A stretch of DNA of 64,000 nucleotides, taken from assembly GCF_003337715.1 (NCBI RefSeq), contig NZ_QPIX01000001.1, positions 364,682-428,681 of the forward strand, written 5' to 3'. The position numbers and the translations under genes are program-made. The notes beneath the pieces are model-generated. The model made no database searches and was not told the origin of the DNA. It worked only from the letters and a program-made list of their open reading frames with translations. The first letter of the stretch is position 1; every line of letters starts with the position of its first letter. Shown here piece by piece: positions 1-11,620 of the stretch. Source of the stretch: Ciceribacter lividus (GTDB lineage Bacteria; Pseudomonadota; Alphaproteobacteria; Rhizobiales; Rhizobiaceae).

Positions 1-236
1 TGACGCTCTTCGAGAGCTTCAAACCACCCTGTCCCATTGACGCCCATACTGTCCCATGCTATCCCATACGAGTACCGTTTCAGGGTGGTTCTCCACCCCA
101 AGAATCGAAGTTCAGGGAACGTCACCCGCGGCGGGTGATCGGCAGTTCTCCCTGCCTTCGGGCACGGTGTACGTGTTCTCGCGTTTCGGGGGGTGGATGG
201 TTCGCCTCCCGTCTGAAGGAGCGGCGGTAGGCTTTG
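1..236 (+). promoter_or_regulatory. mraZ upstream region with four MraZ-type boxes
   Basis: The 5-mer NCCCA occurs at 32-36, 42-46, 52-56 and 62-66, an exact 10-bp period. On the complementary strand these read as TGGGN separated by 5-bp spacers. This is the known architecture of the MraZ operator in front of mraZ in other bacteria, where MraZ binds as a ring-shaped oligomer and represses its own dcw operon. The boxes lie about 170-205 bases before the mraZ start, so a long leader follows. I cannot place the -35/-10 elements with confidence, and I see no gene in this stretch. Confidence 0.75.
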
Positions 237-677
237 ATGGACCGCTTCTTGTCCAATGTGACAAACCGGATCGATACGAAGGGGCGGGTGTCCGTTCCGG
301 CGGCGTTCAGGTCTGTCCTCGCGAAGCGCGATATTCAGGAGCTCTATTGTCTCCAGGATTTCGTGTTTCCGGCGATCAATGTCGGCGGGCCCGATCTGCT
401 GGAGCGTTACGAGCGGCAGATTTCCGTCGAGGATCCGTTTTCGCCGCTGGCGAACGAGATGTCGCTGCTTGTGCATGGTGGCGGTGTCTTCATGAAGCTC
501 GATGCCGAAGGGCGGTTGATGGTGACCGACTTCATTCGCGACTTCACGGGCATCACCTCGGAGGTCGCGTTCGTCGGGCGGGCGGATCATTTTCAGCTCT
601 GGCAGCCGCAGGCCTTTCTCGAGGCGCAGGCGGCGGCGAGGCAGGCACGCAAGCTACGAGGGTTGCGGCCACAGTAA
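237..677 (+). CDS. mraZ: MraZ, transcriptional regulator of the dcw cluster
   Basis: MraZ is a SpoVT/AbrB-fold DNA-binding protein, usually the first gene of the dcw cluster, that controls it through repeated TGGGN boxes. The 146-residue product matches the family's usual length. It contains the typical N-terminal sequence [13 protein letters not shown] and a second copy of the fold around residues 75-115 ([10 protein letters not shown]). I chose ATG 237. A TTG immediately in front (234) would add one Met and cannot be excluded; AAGGA at 216-220 is rather far from either. The four-box operator upstream at 32-66 supports autoregulation. rsmH starts 14 bases after the stop. Confidence 0.95.
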   Translation: MDRFLSNVTNRIDTKGRVSVPAAFRSVLAKRDIQELYCLQDFVFPAINVGGPDLLERYERQISVEDPFSPLANEMSLLVHGGGVFMKLDAEGRLMVTDFIRDFTGITSEVAFVGRADHFQLWQPQAFLEAQAAARQARKLRGLRPQ

Positions 678-691
678 GGCGGGGACTTGGA

Positions 692-1717
692 ATGGTGGCT
701 AATCCTGGCGCGGAAATCTCTGGTGCCGATGGCGGACCGGTTCGCCACATTCCAGTCCTGCTGCCCGAGGTGCTCGCGGCGCTCGAGCCGGCATCCGGCA
801 AGATCATCCTCGACGGAACGTTCGGGGCTGGCGGCTATACGAGCGCCATCCTCGATGCCGGCGCAGACGTGATTGCGCTCGACCGCGACCCGACGGCGAT
901 CGCCGCCGGCCAGCCGCTGGTGGCGGCGCGCGGCGGCCATCTCACGCTCATCCATTCCCGCTTTTCCGAGCTTGACCTCCATGCGCCCGCAGACGGGCTC
1001 GACGGCGTCGTGCTCGACATCGGTGTGTCTTCGATGCAGATCGACGAGGCCGAGCGTGGCTTCTCCTTTCAGAAGAACGGTCCGCTCGACATGCGCATGT
1101 CGGCCGAGGGGGTCTCGGCGGCGGACGTCGTCAACCGTGCCAAGGTCGGCGACCTCATCCGCATCTTCGGTTTCCTCGGCGAGGAAAAGCAGGCGGGGCG
1201 CATCGCCCGCGCTATCGAGAAGAAGCGGGCGAGCGAGCCGTTCCGTACGACGCGCGACCTTGCCGGCCTGATCGAGATCGTGACGCCGCGCAAGGCGAAG
1301 GACAAGATCCATCCGGCGACCCGCGTCTTCCAGGCGCTGCGCATCTTCGTCAACGACGAGCTCGGCGAGCTTGCGCAGGCGCTCTTTGCCGCCGAGCGGG
1401 CGCTGAAGCCCGGCGGCCGGCTCGTGGTGGTGACCTTCCATTCGCTCGAAGACCGCATCGTCAAGAAATTCTTCACCGAGCGTTCGGGCAAGGCGTCCGG
1501 CTCGCGCCACCTGCCGATGGTGCAGGGGATGCCGGCGACCTTCGAGCCCGTCGGCAAGGGCATGGTCGCGGCGAGCGAAGCGGAGGCCGAGGCCAATCCG
1601 CGCGCCCGCTCCGCCAAACTTCGGGCCGGTATCCGCACCCACGCGCCGGTACCGAAGGCGGACATGTCGATCTTCGACCTGCCGGACCTCGCCAGCCTCG
1701 ACCGGATCGGAGGATGA
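692..1717 (+). CDS. rsmH: 16S rRNA m4C1402 N4-methyltransferase RsmH (MraW)
   Basis: RsmH methylates N4 of C1402 in 16S rRNA in the ribosomal P site, using SAM. The product is 341 residues. It begins with the conserved [10 protein letters not shown] block, followed by the SAM-binding [10 protein letters not shown]. Further along it has [11 protein letters not shown] and, near the C-terminus, [15 protein letters not shown], all hallmark MraW blocks. The reading frame is open far upstream (from 56), but homology begins at ATG 692 and the upstream part only overlaps mraZ in another frame. AAGGCGGGG just ahead can serve as the ribosome binding site. It is second in the dcw cluster, as in most bacteria. 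Confidence 0.97.
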   Translation: MVANPGAEISGADGGPVRHIPVLLPEVLAALEPASGKIILDGTFGAGGYTSAILDAGADVIALDRDPTAIAAGQPLVAARGGHLTLIHSRFSELDLHAPADGLDGVVLDIGVSSMQIDEAERGFSFQKNGPLDMRMSAEGVSAADVVNRAKVGDLIRIFGFLGEEKQAGRIARAIEKKRASEPFRTTRDLAGLIEIVTPRKAKDKIHPATRVFQALRIFVNDELGELAQALFAAERALKPGGRLVVVTFHSLEDRIVKKFFTERSGKASGSRHLPMVQGMPATFEPVGKGMVAASEAEAEANPRARSAKLRAGIRTHAPVPKADMSIFDLPDLASLDRIGG

Positions 1718-1720
1718 GAC

Positions 1721-2095
1721 ATGCTGAAAACCCTTGATCTCATAATGATCGGTTCCATGGTCGCGGCGGCGACCGTCACCTATTCGATCAAGCATCATGC
1801 GGACGAGAAACTGCAGGAGGTTCGCCGTATCGAGGCCGAGATCAAGCTCGAGAAGGATACGATCGATCTCCTGAAGGCCGACTGGGCGCTCTTGACCCAG
1901 CCGAACCGGCTCGAGCGGCTGCTTGCCGTCTACGGGCCGGAACTGCAGCTGCAGCCGACGGCGCCCGAACAGCTCGTGCGGCCCGTCGAGTTGCCGATGT
2001 TGAAGAGTGAGTTGCCCAAGCCGGAGGTGGCCGAGGGCGAGAAGAGCAAGGATCCCGTCTCGGATCTCATCACAACAGGATCGGTGAAGCCCTGA
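1721..2095 (+). CDS. ftsL: Cell division protein FtsL
   Basis: FtsL is a small bitopic divisome protein that works with FtsB and FtsQ to recruit and activate FtsWI. The 124-residue product has one membrane segment at about residues 7-23. A heptad-rich, charged stretch (KLQEVRRIEAEIKLEKD) typical of the FtsL coiled coil follows. The C-terminal tail after residue 85 is Pro-rich. Sequence conservation in this family is low, so the call rests on the architecture plus the position between rsmH and ftsI. It starts 3 bases after rsmH and its stop overlaps the ftsI start by one base (TGATG), suggesting translational coupling. Confidence 0.9.
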   Translation: MLKTLDLIMIGSMVAAATVTYSIKHHADEKLQEVRRIEAEIKLEKDTIDLLKADWALLTQPNRLERLLAVYGPELQLQPTAPEQLVRPVELPMLKSELPKPEVAEGEKSKDPVSDLITTGSVKP

Positions 2096-3840
2096 TGTCT
2101 TTCCTCTCACGCATCATGCTCTTGAAAAGCCAGGCGCATTTCGCGACCGGCGGCGACCGCGCCGTCGTCGGCAAGACCGTCGCCATCAAGGGGACCGGCA
2201 AACGCAAGTCGGAACTCGCCCGCAAGCGCGTCGGCCTGATGATCGCCGGCTTCGTCGTCGCCTACGGCGTGATCGGCGGGCGGCTGGTCCAGTACGGTTA
2301 CGCCCACCCCGAGACCGTCTCCAGCATCGTGCCGGCGGACCGGCTGATGGCGTCGCGACCGGACATCCTCGACCGCAACGGCGAGGTGCTGGCGACTGAC
2401 ATCCGCACCGTCTCGCTCTTTGCCGAGCCGCACAAGATCGTCGATCCCGACGAAGCGGTCGAGAAGCTCGCGACGGTGCTGACCGATCTCGACATCAAGG
2501 GAACCTACAAGAAGCTCTCCTCCGACTCCCGCTTCCAGTGGCTGCGCCGCCAGCTCACGCCGAAGCAGCAGAGCCAGATCCTGGCACTCGGCATTCCGGG
2601 CATCGGCTTCCGCCCCGAGAAGCGCCGTTTCTATCCCGGCGGCACCACGGCCTCGCACATCGTCGGCTATGTCAATATCGACAACCGCGGCATGGCCGGC
2701 ATGGAGCGCTACATCGACAGCCAGGGGCTGGCCGACCTCACCGCGCTCGGCATGACGACCGATACGCCGCTCGAACCGGTTCGCCTGTCGATCGACCTTC
2801 GCGTGCAGAACATCGTGCATGACGTGGTGGTCGACGCGGTGAAGAAATTCGAGGCGCTCGGCGCCGGCGGCGTCGTCCTCGACGTCCATACCGGCGAAGT
2901 GCTGGCGATGGTCTCTGTTCCCGATTTCGATCCCAACAATCCGGCGGCGAGCGCCCAGGAAGGCTGGCTCAACCGCATGTCGAACGGCACGTTCGAGATG
3001 GGGTCGACCTTCAAGTCCTTCACGCTGGCCATGGGTCTCGATTCGGGCAAGGTGAAGCTCTCCGACACCTTCGACGCCCGCTACCCGATCCGCATCGGCC
3101 GCTACACGATCAAGGACTTCCACGGCAAGAACCGCATCCTGAGCGTGCCCGAGATCTTCCAGTATTCCTCCAACATCGGCACCGCCAAGATCGCCGACAC
3201 GGTCGGCACGGAAGGGCACAAGGCGTTCCTGGAGCGTTTGGGCCTCACCACGCGCATGCAGACCGAGCTGCCGGAGGTCGCGACCCCGAGCCAGCCGCGC
3301 GAATGGAAGAAGATCAACTCGATCACCATTTCCTTCGGTCACGGGGTCTCGACGACGCCGCTGCAGACCGCGGTTGCAGGCGTCGCGCTGATGAACGGCG
3401 GCAAGCTCATTCAGCCGACCTTCCTGACGCGCACGCGGGAACAGGCCGACCAGGTGGCCCAGCAGGTCCTCCGTCCGTCGACCAGCGACGACATGCGCTA
3501 TCTGTTCGAGGTGAACGGCATCAAGGGTTCCGGCAAGAAAGCGCGCGTCGAGGGCTTCAACGTCGGCGGCAAGACCGGCACGGCGGACAAGGTCGTCAAC
3601 GGGCGCTATGTCAGCGACAAGAACTTCAACGCCTTCCTCGCTGCCTTCCCGATCGACAATCCGCAGTATGTCGTGCTCACCGTCATCGACGAGCCGAGGA
3701 CGGACAAGGGCAACGGCGCGGCGCTCGCAGGCAATTCGGCCGCTCCGATGGTGGCGGACATCATTCGCAGAAGCGCCGCAATTCTCGGTGTAGAACCCAA
3801 ATTCGGGGAAGACGGCTCGGCGCTGCTCGTCTCTTATTAG
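2095..3840 (+). CDS. ftsI: Septal peptidoglycan transpeptidase FtsI (PBP3)
   Basis: FtsI is the division-specific, monofunctional class B penicillin-binding protein that cross-links septal peptidoglycan with FtsW. In the 581-residue product a cytoplasmic N-terminus of about 45 residues precedes one membrane segment at about 46-62. The transpeptidase motifs are all present: S304-T-F-K307 (catalytic serine), S358-S-N360, and K493-T-G495. The dimerization (pedestal) domain lies between. The start codon overlaps the ftsL stop. The gene is intact and of usual length. After the stop there is a 67-base gap before murE. Confidence 0.97.
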   Translation: MSFLSRIMLLKSQAHFATGGDRAVVGKTVAIKGTGKRKSELARKRVGLMIAGFVVAYGVIGGRLVQYGYAHPETVSSIVPADRLMASRPDILDRNGEVLATDIRTVSLFAEPHKIVDPDEAVEKLATVLTDLDIKGTYKKLSSDSRFQWLRRQLTPKQQSQILALGIPGIGFRPEKRRFYPGGTTASHIVGYVNIDNRGMAGMERYIDSQGLADLTALGMTTDTPLEPVRLSIDLRVQNIVHDVVVDAVKKFEALGAGGVVLDVHTGEVLAMVSVPDFDPNNPAASAQEGWLNRMSNGTFEMGSTFKSFTLAMGLDSGKVKLSDTFDARYPIRIGRYTIKDFHGKNRILSVPEIFQYSSNIGTAKIADTVGTEGHKAFLERLGLTTRMQTELPEVATPSQPREWKKINSITISFGHGVSTTPLQTAVAGVALMNGGKLIQPTFLTRTREQADQVAQQVLRPSTSDDMRYLFEVNGIKGSGKKARVEGFNVGGKTGTADKVVNGRYVSDKNFNAFLAAFPIDNPQYVVLTVIDEPRTDKGNGAALAGNSAAPMVADIIRRSAAILGVEPKFGEDGSALLVSY

Positions 3841-3907
3841 AAATAATGCTCGAATTATGCAGGCGATTCGCACGCGAGTCGCCTGTTCTGCAAGGAAACG
3901 AAAATAC

Positions 3908-5368
3908 ATGCGACTGCGCGATCTGGCCGATGACGAGTTTGGAACGCTGAAAGAACAGCTTGGCGGCGAGGTCGGGGAACTCGCGATCTCGGGCATTTCC
4001 GCCGACAGCCGCAAGGTCACGCCCGGAATGCTGTTCGTGGCCGTCGCGGGAACGAAAGCCGACGGTGCGGCCTACGCGGCGGATGCCGTCGCACGCGGTG
4101 CGGTCGCTGTCGTCGCGGGCCATGCCGTCGAGGCGAACGTTCCGGTCTTCACGGTTTCCAATCCACGCCGCTTCCTGGCGCTCGCGTCCGCTCGCTTCTA
4201 CGGTGCCCAGCCCGCGACCATGGTCGCCGTCACCGGCACGGCCGGCAAGACCTCGGTTGCCTCCTTCACCCGGCAGATCTGGGCCGAGGCCGGCCATCCG
4301 GCCGCGCAGATCGGCACCACCGGCGTCGTTTCGCCCTCGCGCAACGACTACGGCTCGCTCACCACGCCCGATCCGGTGGCGCTGCACAAGCTGCTCGCCG
4401 AGCTTGCGGCGGAAGGCGTGACCCACGCCGCGATGGAAGCCTCCAGCCACGGTCTCGACCAGTGCCGCCTCGACGGTGTGCGGCTTTCGGCCGCCGCCTT
4501 CACCAATCTCGGCCGCGACCACATGGACTACCATCCGACGGTCGAGGAATACATGTCGGCCAAGATGCGGCTCTTCGACACCCTGTTGCCCAAGGGGGCT
4601 CCGGCGGTGATCTTCGCCGACGATCCCTGGTCGGGCGAGGCGATCCGCGTCGCACGCGCCGCCGGCCATGATGTGCGCACCGTCGGCCGCAACGGCGATT
4701 TCCTGGCGCTGAAGCGTGTCGAGCACCTGCGTCACAAGCAGGTGGCCGAAGTGCATTTCGGCGACGAGATCCACGAGGTCCACATTCCGCTCGCGGGTGA
4801 TTTCCAGGTCGCCAACGCGCTGGTCGCGGCGGGGCTCGCGATTTCCACCGGCGTTCCGGTCGCAATCGCGATGAAGGCGCTCGAAAAGCTGCAGGGCGCG
4901 GCCGGTCGTCTCGAACTCGTCGCGCATACAGAAGACGGGGCGCTCGCCTATGTCGACTACGCCCACAAGCCGGATGCGCTCGAAAACGTCCTCAATTCGG
5001 TCCGTCCCTTCACCACCGGCCGCGTCATCGTCGTTTTCGGCTGCGGTGGCGACCGCGACCGCGGCAAGCGCCCGATCATGGGCGAGATCGCCTGCCGGCT
5101 CGCCGACGTGGTGATCGTGACCGACGACAATCCGCGCTCGGAGGTCGCCTCCGAAATCCGCGCGGAGATCATGGCCGCCGCGCCGACCGCGATCGAGATG
5201 GGCGACCGCGCCGCAGCGATCCGCCATGCGGTCTCGATGCTGTCTTCCGGCGACACCCTGATCGTCGCGGGCAAGGGGCATGAGGAAGGGCAGGTGGTCG
5301 GCGATGTGACGCTGCCGTTCTCCGATCATGCCGAACTGCGCAAGGCACTGGAGGAGCTTGGACATTGA
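3908..5368 (+). CDS. murE: UDP-MurNAc-L-Ala-D-Glu:meso-DAP ligase MurE
   Basis: MurE adds meso-diaminopimelate to UDP-MurNAc-L-Ala-D-Glu in the cytoplasm. ATG 3908 (486 residues) is preferred over the longer open frame because AAGGA at 3892-3896 is well spaced and the homologous start (RLRDLADD) begins there. The Mur ligase P-loop reads [13 protein letters not shown], with Ala where many homologues have Asn. The DNPR motif (VTDDNPRSE, near residue 405) is the signature for meso-DAP rather than lysine as substrate. The C-terminal domain ends GKGHEEGQ. Its stop overlaps the murF start by 3 bases. Confidence 0.96.
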   Translation: MRLRDLADDEFGTLKEQLGGEVGELAISGISADSRKVTPGMLFVAVAGTKADGAAYAADAVARGAVAVVAGHAVEANVPVFTVSNPRRFLALASARFYGAQPATMVAVTGTAGKTSVASFTRQIWAEAGHPAAQIGTTGVVSPSRNDYGSLTTPDPVALHKLLAELAAEGVTHAAMEASSHGLDQCRLDGVRLSAAAFTNLGRDHMDYHPTVEEYMSAKMRLFDTLLPKGAPAVIFADDPWSGEAIRVARAAGHDVRTVGRNGDFLALKRVEHLRHKQVAEVHFGDEIHEVHIPLAGDFQVANALVAAGLAISTGVPVAIAMKALEKLQGAAGRLELVAHTEDGALAYVDYAHKPDALENVLNSVRPFTTGRVIVVFGCGGDRDRGKRPIMGEIACRLADVVIVTDDNPRSEVASEIRAEIMAAAPTAIEMGDRAAAIRHAVSMLSSGDTLIVAGKGHEEGQVVGDVTLPFSDHAELRKALEELGH

Positions 5369-6798
5369 CGTTTCTCTGGACGACGGACGAGATGATCGAG
5401 GCGATGGCGGGCCGGCCGTTCGGCACGCCGCCCGAAGGGATCATCGGCATCTCGATCGACAGCCGCACGATCACCGCCGGCGAGGCCTTCTTCGCCATCA
5501 AGGGTGACCGTGTCGACGGACACGATTTCGCAAGCCTTGCCGTTGCCAACGGCGCTTCCCTGCTTGTCGTCGCCGAGGCGAAGCTTCCGGCGCTCGGCCG
5601 CGTCACCGTTCCGATGATCGTCGTCGAGGACGTGCTGGCGGCTTTGGAGAAGCTCGCCGCCGCCGCGCGTGAACGTTCGTCCGCGAAAATCGTCGCCATC
5701 ACCGGCTCGGTCGGCAAGACGACGACGAAGGAGATGCTGCGCCGCGCGCTGGAGCCGTCGGGCAAGGTGCACGCGGCCGTCGCCTCGTTCAACAATCACT
5801 GGGGCGTGCCGCTGACGCTCGCCCGCATGCCGGCGGATACCGAATTCGGCGTCTTCGAGATCGGCATGAACCATCCGGGCGAAATCCGCCCCCTGGTGCA
5901 GCTCGTGCGTCCGCATGTGGCGATCGTCACCACCATCGCCGCCGCCCATCTCGGCAACTTCGCGAGCCTCGAGGAGATCGCCGCAGCCAAGGCCGAGATA
6001 TTCGAGGGCGTCGAGCCCGACGGGCACGTGCTGCTCAATCGCGACAACGCGCAGTTCGGCTTTCTCGAGAAGGCGGCGCAGGAGGCAGGCGTCGAGAACG
6101 TCCACAGCTTCGGCCAGCACGCCAAGGCGGAGTTCCGCCTGGCGGAGTTCGACGGCGCTGCGGAAAGCTCGACGCTATGGGTCTCCTTCGGCGGCGAAAC
6201 GCGGGAAATCGTCATCGGTGCGCCGGGCCGCCACATCGCCGAGAACGCCGTTGCGGTGCTCGGGGCCGTGTCGCTCGTCGGCGCCGACGTCGCCGCGGCG
6301 GCGGATGCCTTCGGATCGCTTTCCGCCGTCAAGGGACGCGGCGAGCGGCATACGCTGAAGGCCGGCAACGGCAGCTTCACGCTGATCGACGAGAGCTACA
6401 ACGCCAATCCGGCCTCCATGCGCGCGGCGATCGCCGTGCTCGCGGCGGCTCATCCCTCGGGCGACGGACGGCGGATCGCCGTCATCGGCGACATGCTGGA
6501 GATGGGCGAGTTTTCAGCCAAGGTCCATGCCGAGCTTGCCGGGCCGCTGCTTGCTGCCGGCATCGAGCATGTCTGGCTCGCCGGTCCGGAAATGGCGGCG
6601 CTTCGCGATGCGCTTCCGGAGAGCGTTCAGGTGGAATACCGCGAGACGACCGCGGAGCTTGCCGATTTCGTGGTGGCGTCCGTCCGCCCCGGCGACGTGC
6701 TGATGGTCAAGTCCTCGCTCGGCACCGGTTTCGGGAAGATCGTCTCGGCCTTGCTTGACAAGTTTCCGGCGGTCGCCGACATCGGGCGCCGCGATTAA
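5365..6798 (+). CDS. murF: UDP-MurNAc-tripeptide:D-Ala-D-Ala ligase MurF
   Basis: MurF adds the D-Ala-D-Ala dipeptide, completing the UDP-MurNAc-pentapeptide. The 477-residue product has the ATP-binding [12 protein letters not shown]. It also has the central domain motif [11 protein letters not shown] and the late motif [11 protein letters not shown], all characteristic of MurF. The start appears to be TTG at 5365, overlapping the murE stop. The next ATG (5391) would remove the conserved first residues (TFLWTTDE), so the TTG is preferred. Tight coupling to murE fits a single operon. Confidence 0.95.
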   Translation: MTFLWTTDEMIEAMAGRPFGTPPEGIIGISIDSRTITAGEAFFAIKGDRVDGHDFASLAVANGASLLVVAEAKLPALGRVTVPMIVVEDVLAALEKLAAAARERSSAKIVAITGSVGKTTTKEMLRRALEPSGKVHAAVASFNNHWGVPLTLARMPADTEFGVFEIGMNHPGEIRPLVQLVRPHVAIVTTIAAAHLGNFASLEEIAAAKAEIFEGVEPDGHVLLNRDNAQFGFLEKAAQEAGVENVHSFGQHAKAEFRLAEFDGAAESSTLWVSFGGETREIVIGAPGRHIAENAVAVLGAVSLVGADVAAAADAFGSLSAVKGRGERHTLKAGNGSFTLIDESYNANPASMRAAIAVLAAAHPSGDGRRIAVIGDMLEMGEFSAKVHAELAGPLLAAGIEHVWLAGPEMAALRDALPESVQVEYRETTAELADFVVASVRPGDVLMVKSSLGTGFGKIVSALLDKFPAVADIGRRD

Positions 6799-6822
6799 TC
6801 AGGGGTTTCGGAAAGGGCTCTT

Positions 6823-7923
6823 ATGCTGATCTGGCTTGTGGAACTGGCGGACCACCTCCAATTTTTCAATCTCTTCCGGTACATCACGTTCCGGACCGGT
6901 GCTGCCTTGTTCACCTCGGCGCTGATCGTCTTTCTCTTCGGGCCGGCGATGATCGCCTCGCTGCGCATTCGGCAGGGCAGGGGACAGCCGATCCGTGCCG
7001 ACGGACCGCAGACCCATTTCAAGAAGGCCGGAACGCCGACGATGGGCGGTCTGATGATCCTCGCGGGGATCGTCGTCTCCTCGCTGCTCTGGGCGGATCT
7101 TTCGAGCGTCTACGTCGTCTCGACGCTGCTTGTCACCCTCGGCTTCGGCGCGATCGGCTTCTACGACGACTACCTGAAGGTGACGAAACAGACGGAAAAG
7201 GGCTTCTCCGGCAAGGCGCGCCTCGGCATCGAATTCGTCATTGCCGGCATTGCCGTCTACTTCATGATGAACACGGCGCTGACCTCCGGCCCGCAGGGTT
7301 CGACCTTCGGCTCCTCGGTCGCCTTTCCGTTCTTGAAGGACTTCCTGATCGACCTCGGCATCTTCTTCGTGCTTTTCGGCGGCTTCGTCATCGTCGCCGC
7401 GGGGAACGCCGTCAACCTGACCGACGGCCTCGACGGGCTGGCGATCGTGCCGGTGATGATCGCGGCGGCGTCCTTCGGCATCATCGCCTATCTGACCGGT
7501 AACGCGGTCTTTTCGAACTATCTGCAGATCAATTTCGTGCCGGGCACCGGCGAACTCGCCGTCGTTCTCGGCGCCGTCATCGGTGCGGGCCTCGGCTTCC
7601 TCTGGTTCAACGCCCCGCCGGCGGCGATCTTCATGGGCGACACCGGGTCGCTCGCACTCGGCGGGCTCATCGGCACCGTCGCCGTCGCCACCAAGCACGA
7701 GATCGTCATGGCGATCATCGGCGGCCTCTTCGTCATGGAGACGCTGTCGGTCATCATCCAGGTCGGCTATTTCAAGATGACCGGCAAGCGCGTCTTCCTG
7801 ATGGCGCCGATCCACCATCATTTCGAGAAACTCGGCTGGACCGAGAGCCAGGTGGTGATCCGCTTCTGGATCATCGCCGTGGGGCTCGCCATGCTTGGCC
7901 TCTCGACCCTCAAACTCCGGTGA
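6823..7923 (+). CDS. mraY: Phospho-MurNAc-pentapeptide translocase MraY
   Basis: MraY transfers phospho-MurNAc-pentapeptide to undecaprenyl phosphate, making lipid I on the inner face of the plasma membrane. The 366-residue product is a polytopic protein with about ten hydrophobic segments. Signature motifs are visible: the N-terminal loop [20 protein letters not shown], the catalytic Asp region [19 protein letters not shown], and the late loop [13 protein letters not shown]. The length is typical. It lies between murF and murD, the canonical place, with 24 bases to the former and 7 to the latter. Confidence 0.97.
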   Translation: MLIWLVELADHLQFFNLFRYITFRTGAALFTSALIVFLFGPAMIASLRIRQGRGQPIRADGPQTHFKKAGTPTMGGLMILAGIVVSSLLWADLSSVYVVSTLLVTLGFGAIGFYDDYLKVTKQTEKGFSGKARLGIEFVIAGIAVYFMMNTALTSGPQGSTFGSSVAFPFLKDFLIDLGIFFVLFGGFVIVAAGNAVNLTDGLDGLAIVPVMIAAASFGIIAYLTGNAVFSNYLQINFVPGTGELAVVLGAVIGAGLGFLWFNAPPAAIFMGDTGSLALGGLIGTVAVATKHEIVMAIIGGLFVMETLSVIIQVGYFKMTGKRVFLMAPIHHHFEKLGWTESQVVIRFWIIAVGLAMLGLSTLKLR

Positions 7924-7930
7924 GGGGGCG

Positions 7931-9340
7931 ATGATCCCGGTCTCCACATTCAGGGGCAGGAAGGTCGCACTCTTCGGGCTCGGCGGGTCGGGGCTCGCGA
8001 CCGCGAAGGCGCTGATTGCGGGCGGGGCCGAGGTCATCGCCTGGGACGACAATCCCGACAGCGTGGCGAAGGCCGGCGCTGAAGGGGTTGTGACGCAGGA
8101 CCTGCATGACGCTGACTGGAACACCTTTGCTGCCTTCGTGCTGTCGCCGGGCGTGCCGCTCACCCATCCGAAACCGCACTGGACGGTCGGGCTGGCGCGC
8201 GCCGCGGGCGTCGAGGTGATCGGCGACGTCGAGCTCTTCGTGCGCGAGCGGAGGGCTCACGCCCCCGATTGTCCGTTCATCGCGATCACCGGCACCAACG
8301 GCAAGTCTACCACCACGGCGCTGATCGCCCATATCCTTTCGGCGAGCGGCAGGGACACGCAGCTCGGCGGCAATATCGGCCGGGCGGTGCTGACCCTCGA
8401 TCCGCCGAAGGCGGGACGCTATTTCGTCGTCGAGTGTTCCTCCTACCAGATCGACCTTGCGCCCACGATCGACCCCACCGCCGGCATCCTCCTCAACGTC
8501 ACGCCGGACCATCTCGACCGCCACGGCACGATCCAGCACTATGCCGACGTCAAGGAGCGTCTCGTCGCCGGCAGCGATACGGCGGTGATCGGCGTCGACG
8601 ACAGCTATTGCGAGCTGATCGCCGATCGCGTCGAGCGCGCCGGAACCAGGGTCGTGCGCATTTCGAAGCGGCAGCCGCTCGCCGATGGCTTCTACAATGA
8701 CGGCCACCGGATCATCGAGGCCCAAGGCGGCGCGACCTCGGTCGTCGCCGATCTCAACGGTATCCAGACACTGCGCGGCAGCCACAATGCCCAGAACGCG
8801 GCGGCGGCGATCGCCGCCTGTCTCGCCGTCGGCGTCTCCCCCGACGAGGTCCGGGCCGGGCTTCGCTCGTTTGCGGGCCTCAAGCATCGCATGCAGCCTG
8901 TCGGCCGCCGCGGCGAGGTCGTCTTCGTCAACGACAGCAAGGCGACCAATGCGGAAGCGGCCGCACCTGCGCTTTCGAGCTACGACCGTATCTACTGGAT
9001 CGCCGGCGGCCTGCCCAAGGAGGGCGGCATCGCGAGCCTCGCACCGCTCTTTCCGCGCATCGCCAAGGCCTACCTGATCGGCGAGGCGGCGTCCGCGTTT
9101 GCGGCCACGCTCGGCGAGGCGGTGACTTACGAGATTTCCGGCACGCTCGAGCGGGCGGTCGCCCACGCCGCCGCCGATGCGGCGGCGGACGGCCAGCCCG
9201 TCGCGGTGATGCTTTCCCCGGCTTGCGCAAGCTTCGACCAGTACAAGAACTTCGAGGTCCGCGGCGATGCCTTCGTCCGCCACGTTGCGGCGCTCGAAGG
9301 GATCGAAATGCTGATCGACGCTCCTGAAGGAGGCAACTGA
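7931..9340 (+). CDS. murD: UDP-MurNAc-L-Ala:D-Glu ligase MurD
   Basis: MurD adds D-glutamate to UDP-MurNAc-L-Ala. ATG 7931 gives 469 residues and follows a strong GAGGGGG at 7922-7928. A longer open frame from 7895 would run into mraY. The N-terminal UDP-binding domain starts [13 protein letters not shown]. The P-loop is [14 protein letters not shown], and the C-terminal domain carries NDSKATN and the near-terminal [19 protein letters not shown], diagnostic for MurD. ftsW begins one base after its stop. Confidence 0.96.
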   Translation: MIPVSTFRGRKVALFGLGGSGLATAKALIAGGAEVIAWDDNPDSVAKAGAEGVVTQDLHDADWNTFAAFVLSPGVPLTHPKPHWTVGLARAAGVEVIGDVELFVRERRAHAPDCPFIAITGTNGKSTTTALIAHILSASGRDTQLGGNIGRAVLTLDPPKAGRYFVVECSSYQIDLAPTIDPTAGILLNVTPDHLDRHGTIQHYADVKERLVAGSDTAVIGVDDSYCELIADRVERAGTRVVRISKRQPLADGFYNDGHRIIEAQGGATSVVADLNGIQTLRGSHNAQNAAAAIAACLAVGVSPDEVRAGLRSFAGLKHRMQPVGRRGEVVFVNDSKATNAEAAAPALSSYDRIYWIAGGLPKEGGIASLAPLFPRIAKAYLIGEAASAFAATLGEAVTYEISGTLERAVAHAAADAAADGQPVAVMLSPACASFDQYKNFEVRGDAFVRHVAALEGIEMLIDAPEGGN

Positions 9341-9341
9341 C

Positions 9342-10496
9342 ATGGTGAGCCGCGTTGAGAGGGGGCCTGTGGCCGAGTGGTTCTGGACCATAGACCGTCT
9401 GTTCCTTGTGACATTCGTCCTGCTGATGGGCATCGGTTTCATGCTCTCCTTCGCGGCCTCGCCGGCGGTTGCCGAGCGCCTCGGCCTCGACAGCTTCCAC
9501 TTCGTCAAGCGCCACGCGGCGTTCATGTTGCCGGCGCTCGGCGTGATGTTCGGCCTGTCCTTCCTCTCGCCGCGGCAGGTGCGGCGGACCGCGATCGTCA
9601 TCCTGGCCGTCTCGCTGCTCATGATGGTGCTGGCGCTGTTCTTCGGCATCGAGGTCAAGGGCGCACGGCGCTGGGTGACGCTCGCCGGCATCTCGATCCA
9701 GCCGTCCGAGTTCATGAAGCCTGCCTTCGTGGTCGTCTGCGCCTGGCTCTTCGCCGAACATGCCCGCCAGCCCGAAATCCCCGGCAACTTCTTCGCGATC
9801 ATCCTCTTCGGCATGGTCGCCGCGCTGCTGATTGCCCAGCCTGACCTCGGCCAGACGATCCTGACCTCGGTCGTCTGGGGCGGGATGTTCTTCATGGCCG
9901 GCATGCCGTGGCTCTGGATCATGGTGCTCGGTGGGCTCGGCGGTGTCGGCCTCGTCGGCGCCTATCTGACGCTGCCGCACGTCGCGGGCCGTATCGACCG
10001 CTTCCTGACGGGCGAAGGCGACACCTTCCAGGTTGATACCGCACGCGAGGCGATCATCCGCGGCGACTGGTTCGGACAAGGGCCGGGCGAGGGCATGGTC
10101 AAGCGGATCATTCCCGACAGCCATACCGACTTCATCTTCTCCGTCGCGGCGGAAGAATTCGGCATCGTCTTCTGCATCGTTCTCGTCTCGATCTTTGCCT
10201 TCCTGGTGCTGCGCGGCCTCAACCACGCCTTCAAGGAACGCAACGACTTCAACCGGTTCGCGGTTGCGGGCCTCGTGCTGCAGATCGGTGTCCAGTCGCT
10301 GATCAACATCGGCGTGAACCTCGAACTGCTGCCGGCGAAGGGCATGACGCTGCCGCTGATCTCCTATGGCGGATCGTCGATGATCGCGATCTGCGTGACG
10401 GCGGGTTTCATCCTGGCGCTCACGCGGCGGCGGCCGGAAAAGCGTGCGCAGGAGCGGAGCCTGTTCCGCTCGGTCCACGGCGTTCCGGCGGAGTAA
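9342..10496 (+). CDS. ftsW: Septal peptidoglycan glycosyltransferase FtsW
   Basis: FtsW is the SEDS-family polymerase that, with FtsI, makes septal glycan strands from lipid II. The 384-residue product is polytopic. The SEDS block [19 protein letters not shown] is clear, with the catalytic-loop region and the late motif [13 protein letters not shown] that marks FtsW/RodA/SpoVE. Position between murD and murG points to FtsW rather than RodA. GAAGGAGG upstream gives a good ribosome binding site. The stop overlaps the murG start by one base (TAATG). Confidence 0.96.
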   Translation: MVSRVERGPVAEWFWTIDRLFLVTFVLLMGIGFMLSFAASPAVAERLGLDSFHFVKRHAAFMLPALGVMFGLSFLSPRQVRRTAIVILAVSLLMMVLALFFGIEVKGARRWVTLAGISIQPSEFMKPAFVVVCAWLFAEHARQPEIPGNFFAIILFGMVAALLIAQPDLGQTILTSVVWGGMFFMAGMPWLWIMVLGGLGGVGLVGAYLTLPHVAGRIDRFLTGEGDTFQVDTAREAIIRGDWFGQGPGEGMVKRIIPDSHTDFIFSVAAEEFGIVFCIVLVSIFAFLVLRGLNHAFKERNDFNRFAVAGLVLQIGVQSLINIGVNLELLPAKGMTLPLISYGGSSMIAICVTAGFILALTRRRPEKRAQERSLFRSVHGVPAE

Positions 10497-11620
10497 TGGC
10501 AATGGCAAAGGGCCTTATCCTTCTCGCCGCCGGCGGAACCGGCGGACACCTCTTTCCGGCCGAAGCGCTCAGCCACTCGCTGGTGGATCGCGGCTATACG
10601 GTTCATCTCGTCACCGACAACCGGGCCGAACGCTATGCCGGCATGTTCCCCGCCGAGATCATCCACACCGTGCCGTCCGCGACGATCGGCTCCAAGAGCC
10701 CGGTCGCGGTGGCCAAAGCGCTCCTGACGCTCTGGCGCGGCTATCGGGCCGCCCGGCGGCTGATCCGGGAGCTGAAGCCGCTCGCCGTCATCGGCTTCGG
10801 CGGCTATCCGACCCTGCCGCCGCTGATGGCGGCGGTCCGTCTCGGCATACCGACGGCGATCCATGAACAGAACGCCGTCATGGGCCGCGCCAACAAGGTG
10901 CTCGCAAGCCGCGTGACGGCGATCGCGGGCGGCTTCCTGCCGGAAGGCGGAGCATACTCGGAGAAGACGACGGTCACCGGCAATCCGGTGCGGCCGGCGG
11001 TCGTCGCGGCGTCGAGCATTCCCTACGCCCCGTCGCGGGAAGGGCAGCCCTTCCGTCTCGTCGTGTTCGGCGGCAGCCAGGGCGCGCAGTTCTTCTCCTC
11101 CGCCGTACCGGACGCCGTCGCGCTTCTCGATGAACCGCTTCGGCACCGGCTGACGGTGACCCAGCAGGCGCGACCGGAGGATGCCGAGCAGGTGGCCGCC
11201 CGCTACCGGGCGCTCGGGATCACCGCGGACGTCTCGCCGTTCTTCACCGACATGGCGGCGCGCATCGCCGCCGCCCATCTCGTCGTCTGCCGCTCGGGCG
11301 CCTCGACGGTGTCGGAACTCTCGATCATCGGGCGACCCTCGATCCTCGTGCCCTATCCTTACGCACTCGACCACGACCAGGCGGCGAATGCCGCCGCACT
11401 CGCGGCGAACGGCGGCGCCGAGGTGATTCAGCAGAAGGACCTTTCCGTCGAGCGGCTCGCCGGCCTCTTGAAGGCGGCGATGAGCGAGCCGGAGCGTCTT
11501 TCCGAGACGGCAACGGCGGCGCGGCGATCTGGCATGCCTGATGCATCGAACTTGCTTGCCGATCTCGTAGAGGCTATTGCCGGCAAGACGCGAGCGCATG
11601 TGAAGGGAGCCAAATCATGA
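10496..11620 (+). CDS. murG: UDP-GlcNAc:lipid I N-acetylglucosaminyltransferase MurG
   Basis: MurG converts lipid I to lipid II at the cytoplasmic membrane face. The 374-residue GT-B protein opens with the Gly-rich [15 protein letters not shown]. It carries [12 protein letters not shown], the second Gly-rich loop [11 protein letters not shown], and the donor-site [14 protein letters not shown], all MurG family blocks. Two in-frame ATGs (10496 and 10502) are possible starts; the first overlaps the ftsW stop. The 3' end overlaps murC by 4 bases (ATGA). Confidence 0.96.
   Translation: MAMAKGLILLAAGGTGGHLFPAEALSHSLVDRGYTVHLVTDNRAERYAGMFPAEIIHTVPSATIGSKSPVAVAKALLTLWRGYRAARRLIRELKPLAVIGFGGYPTLPPLMAAVRLGIPTAIHEQNAVMGRANKVLASRVTAIAGGFLPEGGAYSEKTTVTGNPVRPAVVAASSIPYAPSREGQPFRLVVFGGSQGAQFFSSAVPDAVALLDEPLRHRLTVTQQARPEDAEQVAARYRALGITADVSPFFTDMAARIAAAHLVVCRSGASTVSELSIIGRPSILVPYPYALDHDQAANAAALAANGGAEVIQQKDLSVERLAGLLKAAMSEPERLSETATAARRSGMPDASNLLADLVEAIAGKTRAHVKGAKS

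Noticed and set aside
56-691. Long open frame continuous with rsmH upstream
   Set aside because: It overlaps mraZ in another frame and has no RsmH homology; GC-rich DNA keeps such frames open by chance.
593-4020. Long antisense frames (593-2110 and 2107-4020, - strand)
   Set aside because: They mirror rsmH, ftsL, ftsI and murE on the other strand and give Arg/His/Asp-rich, family-less products.
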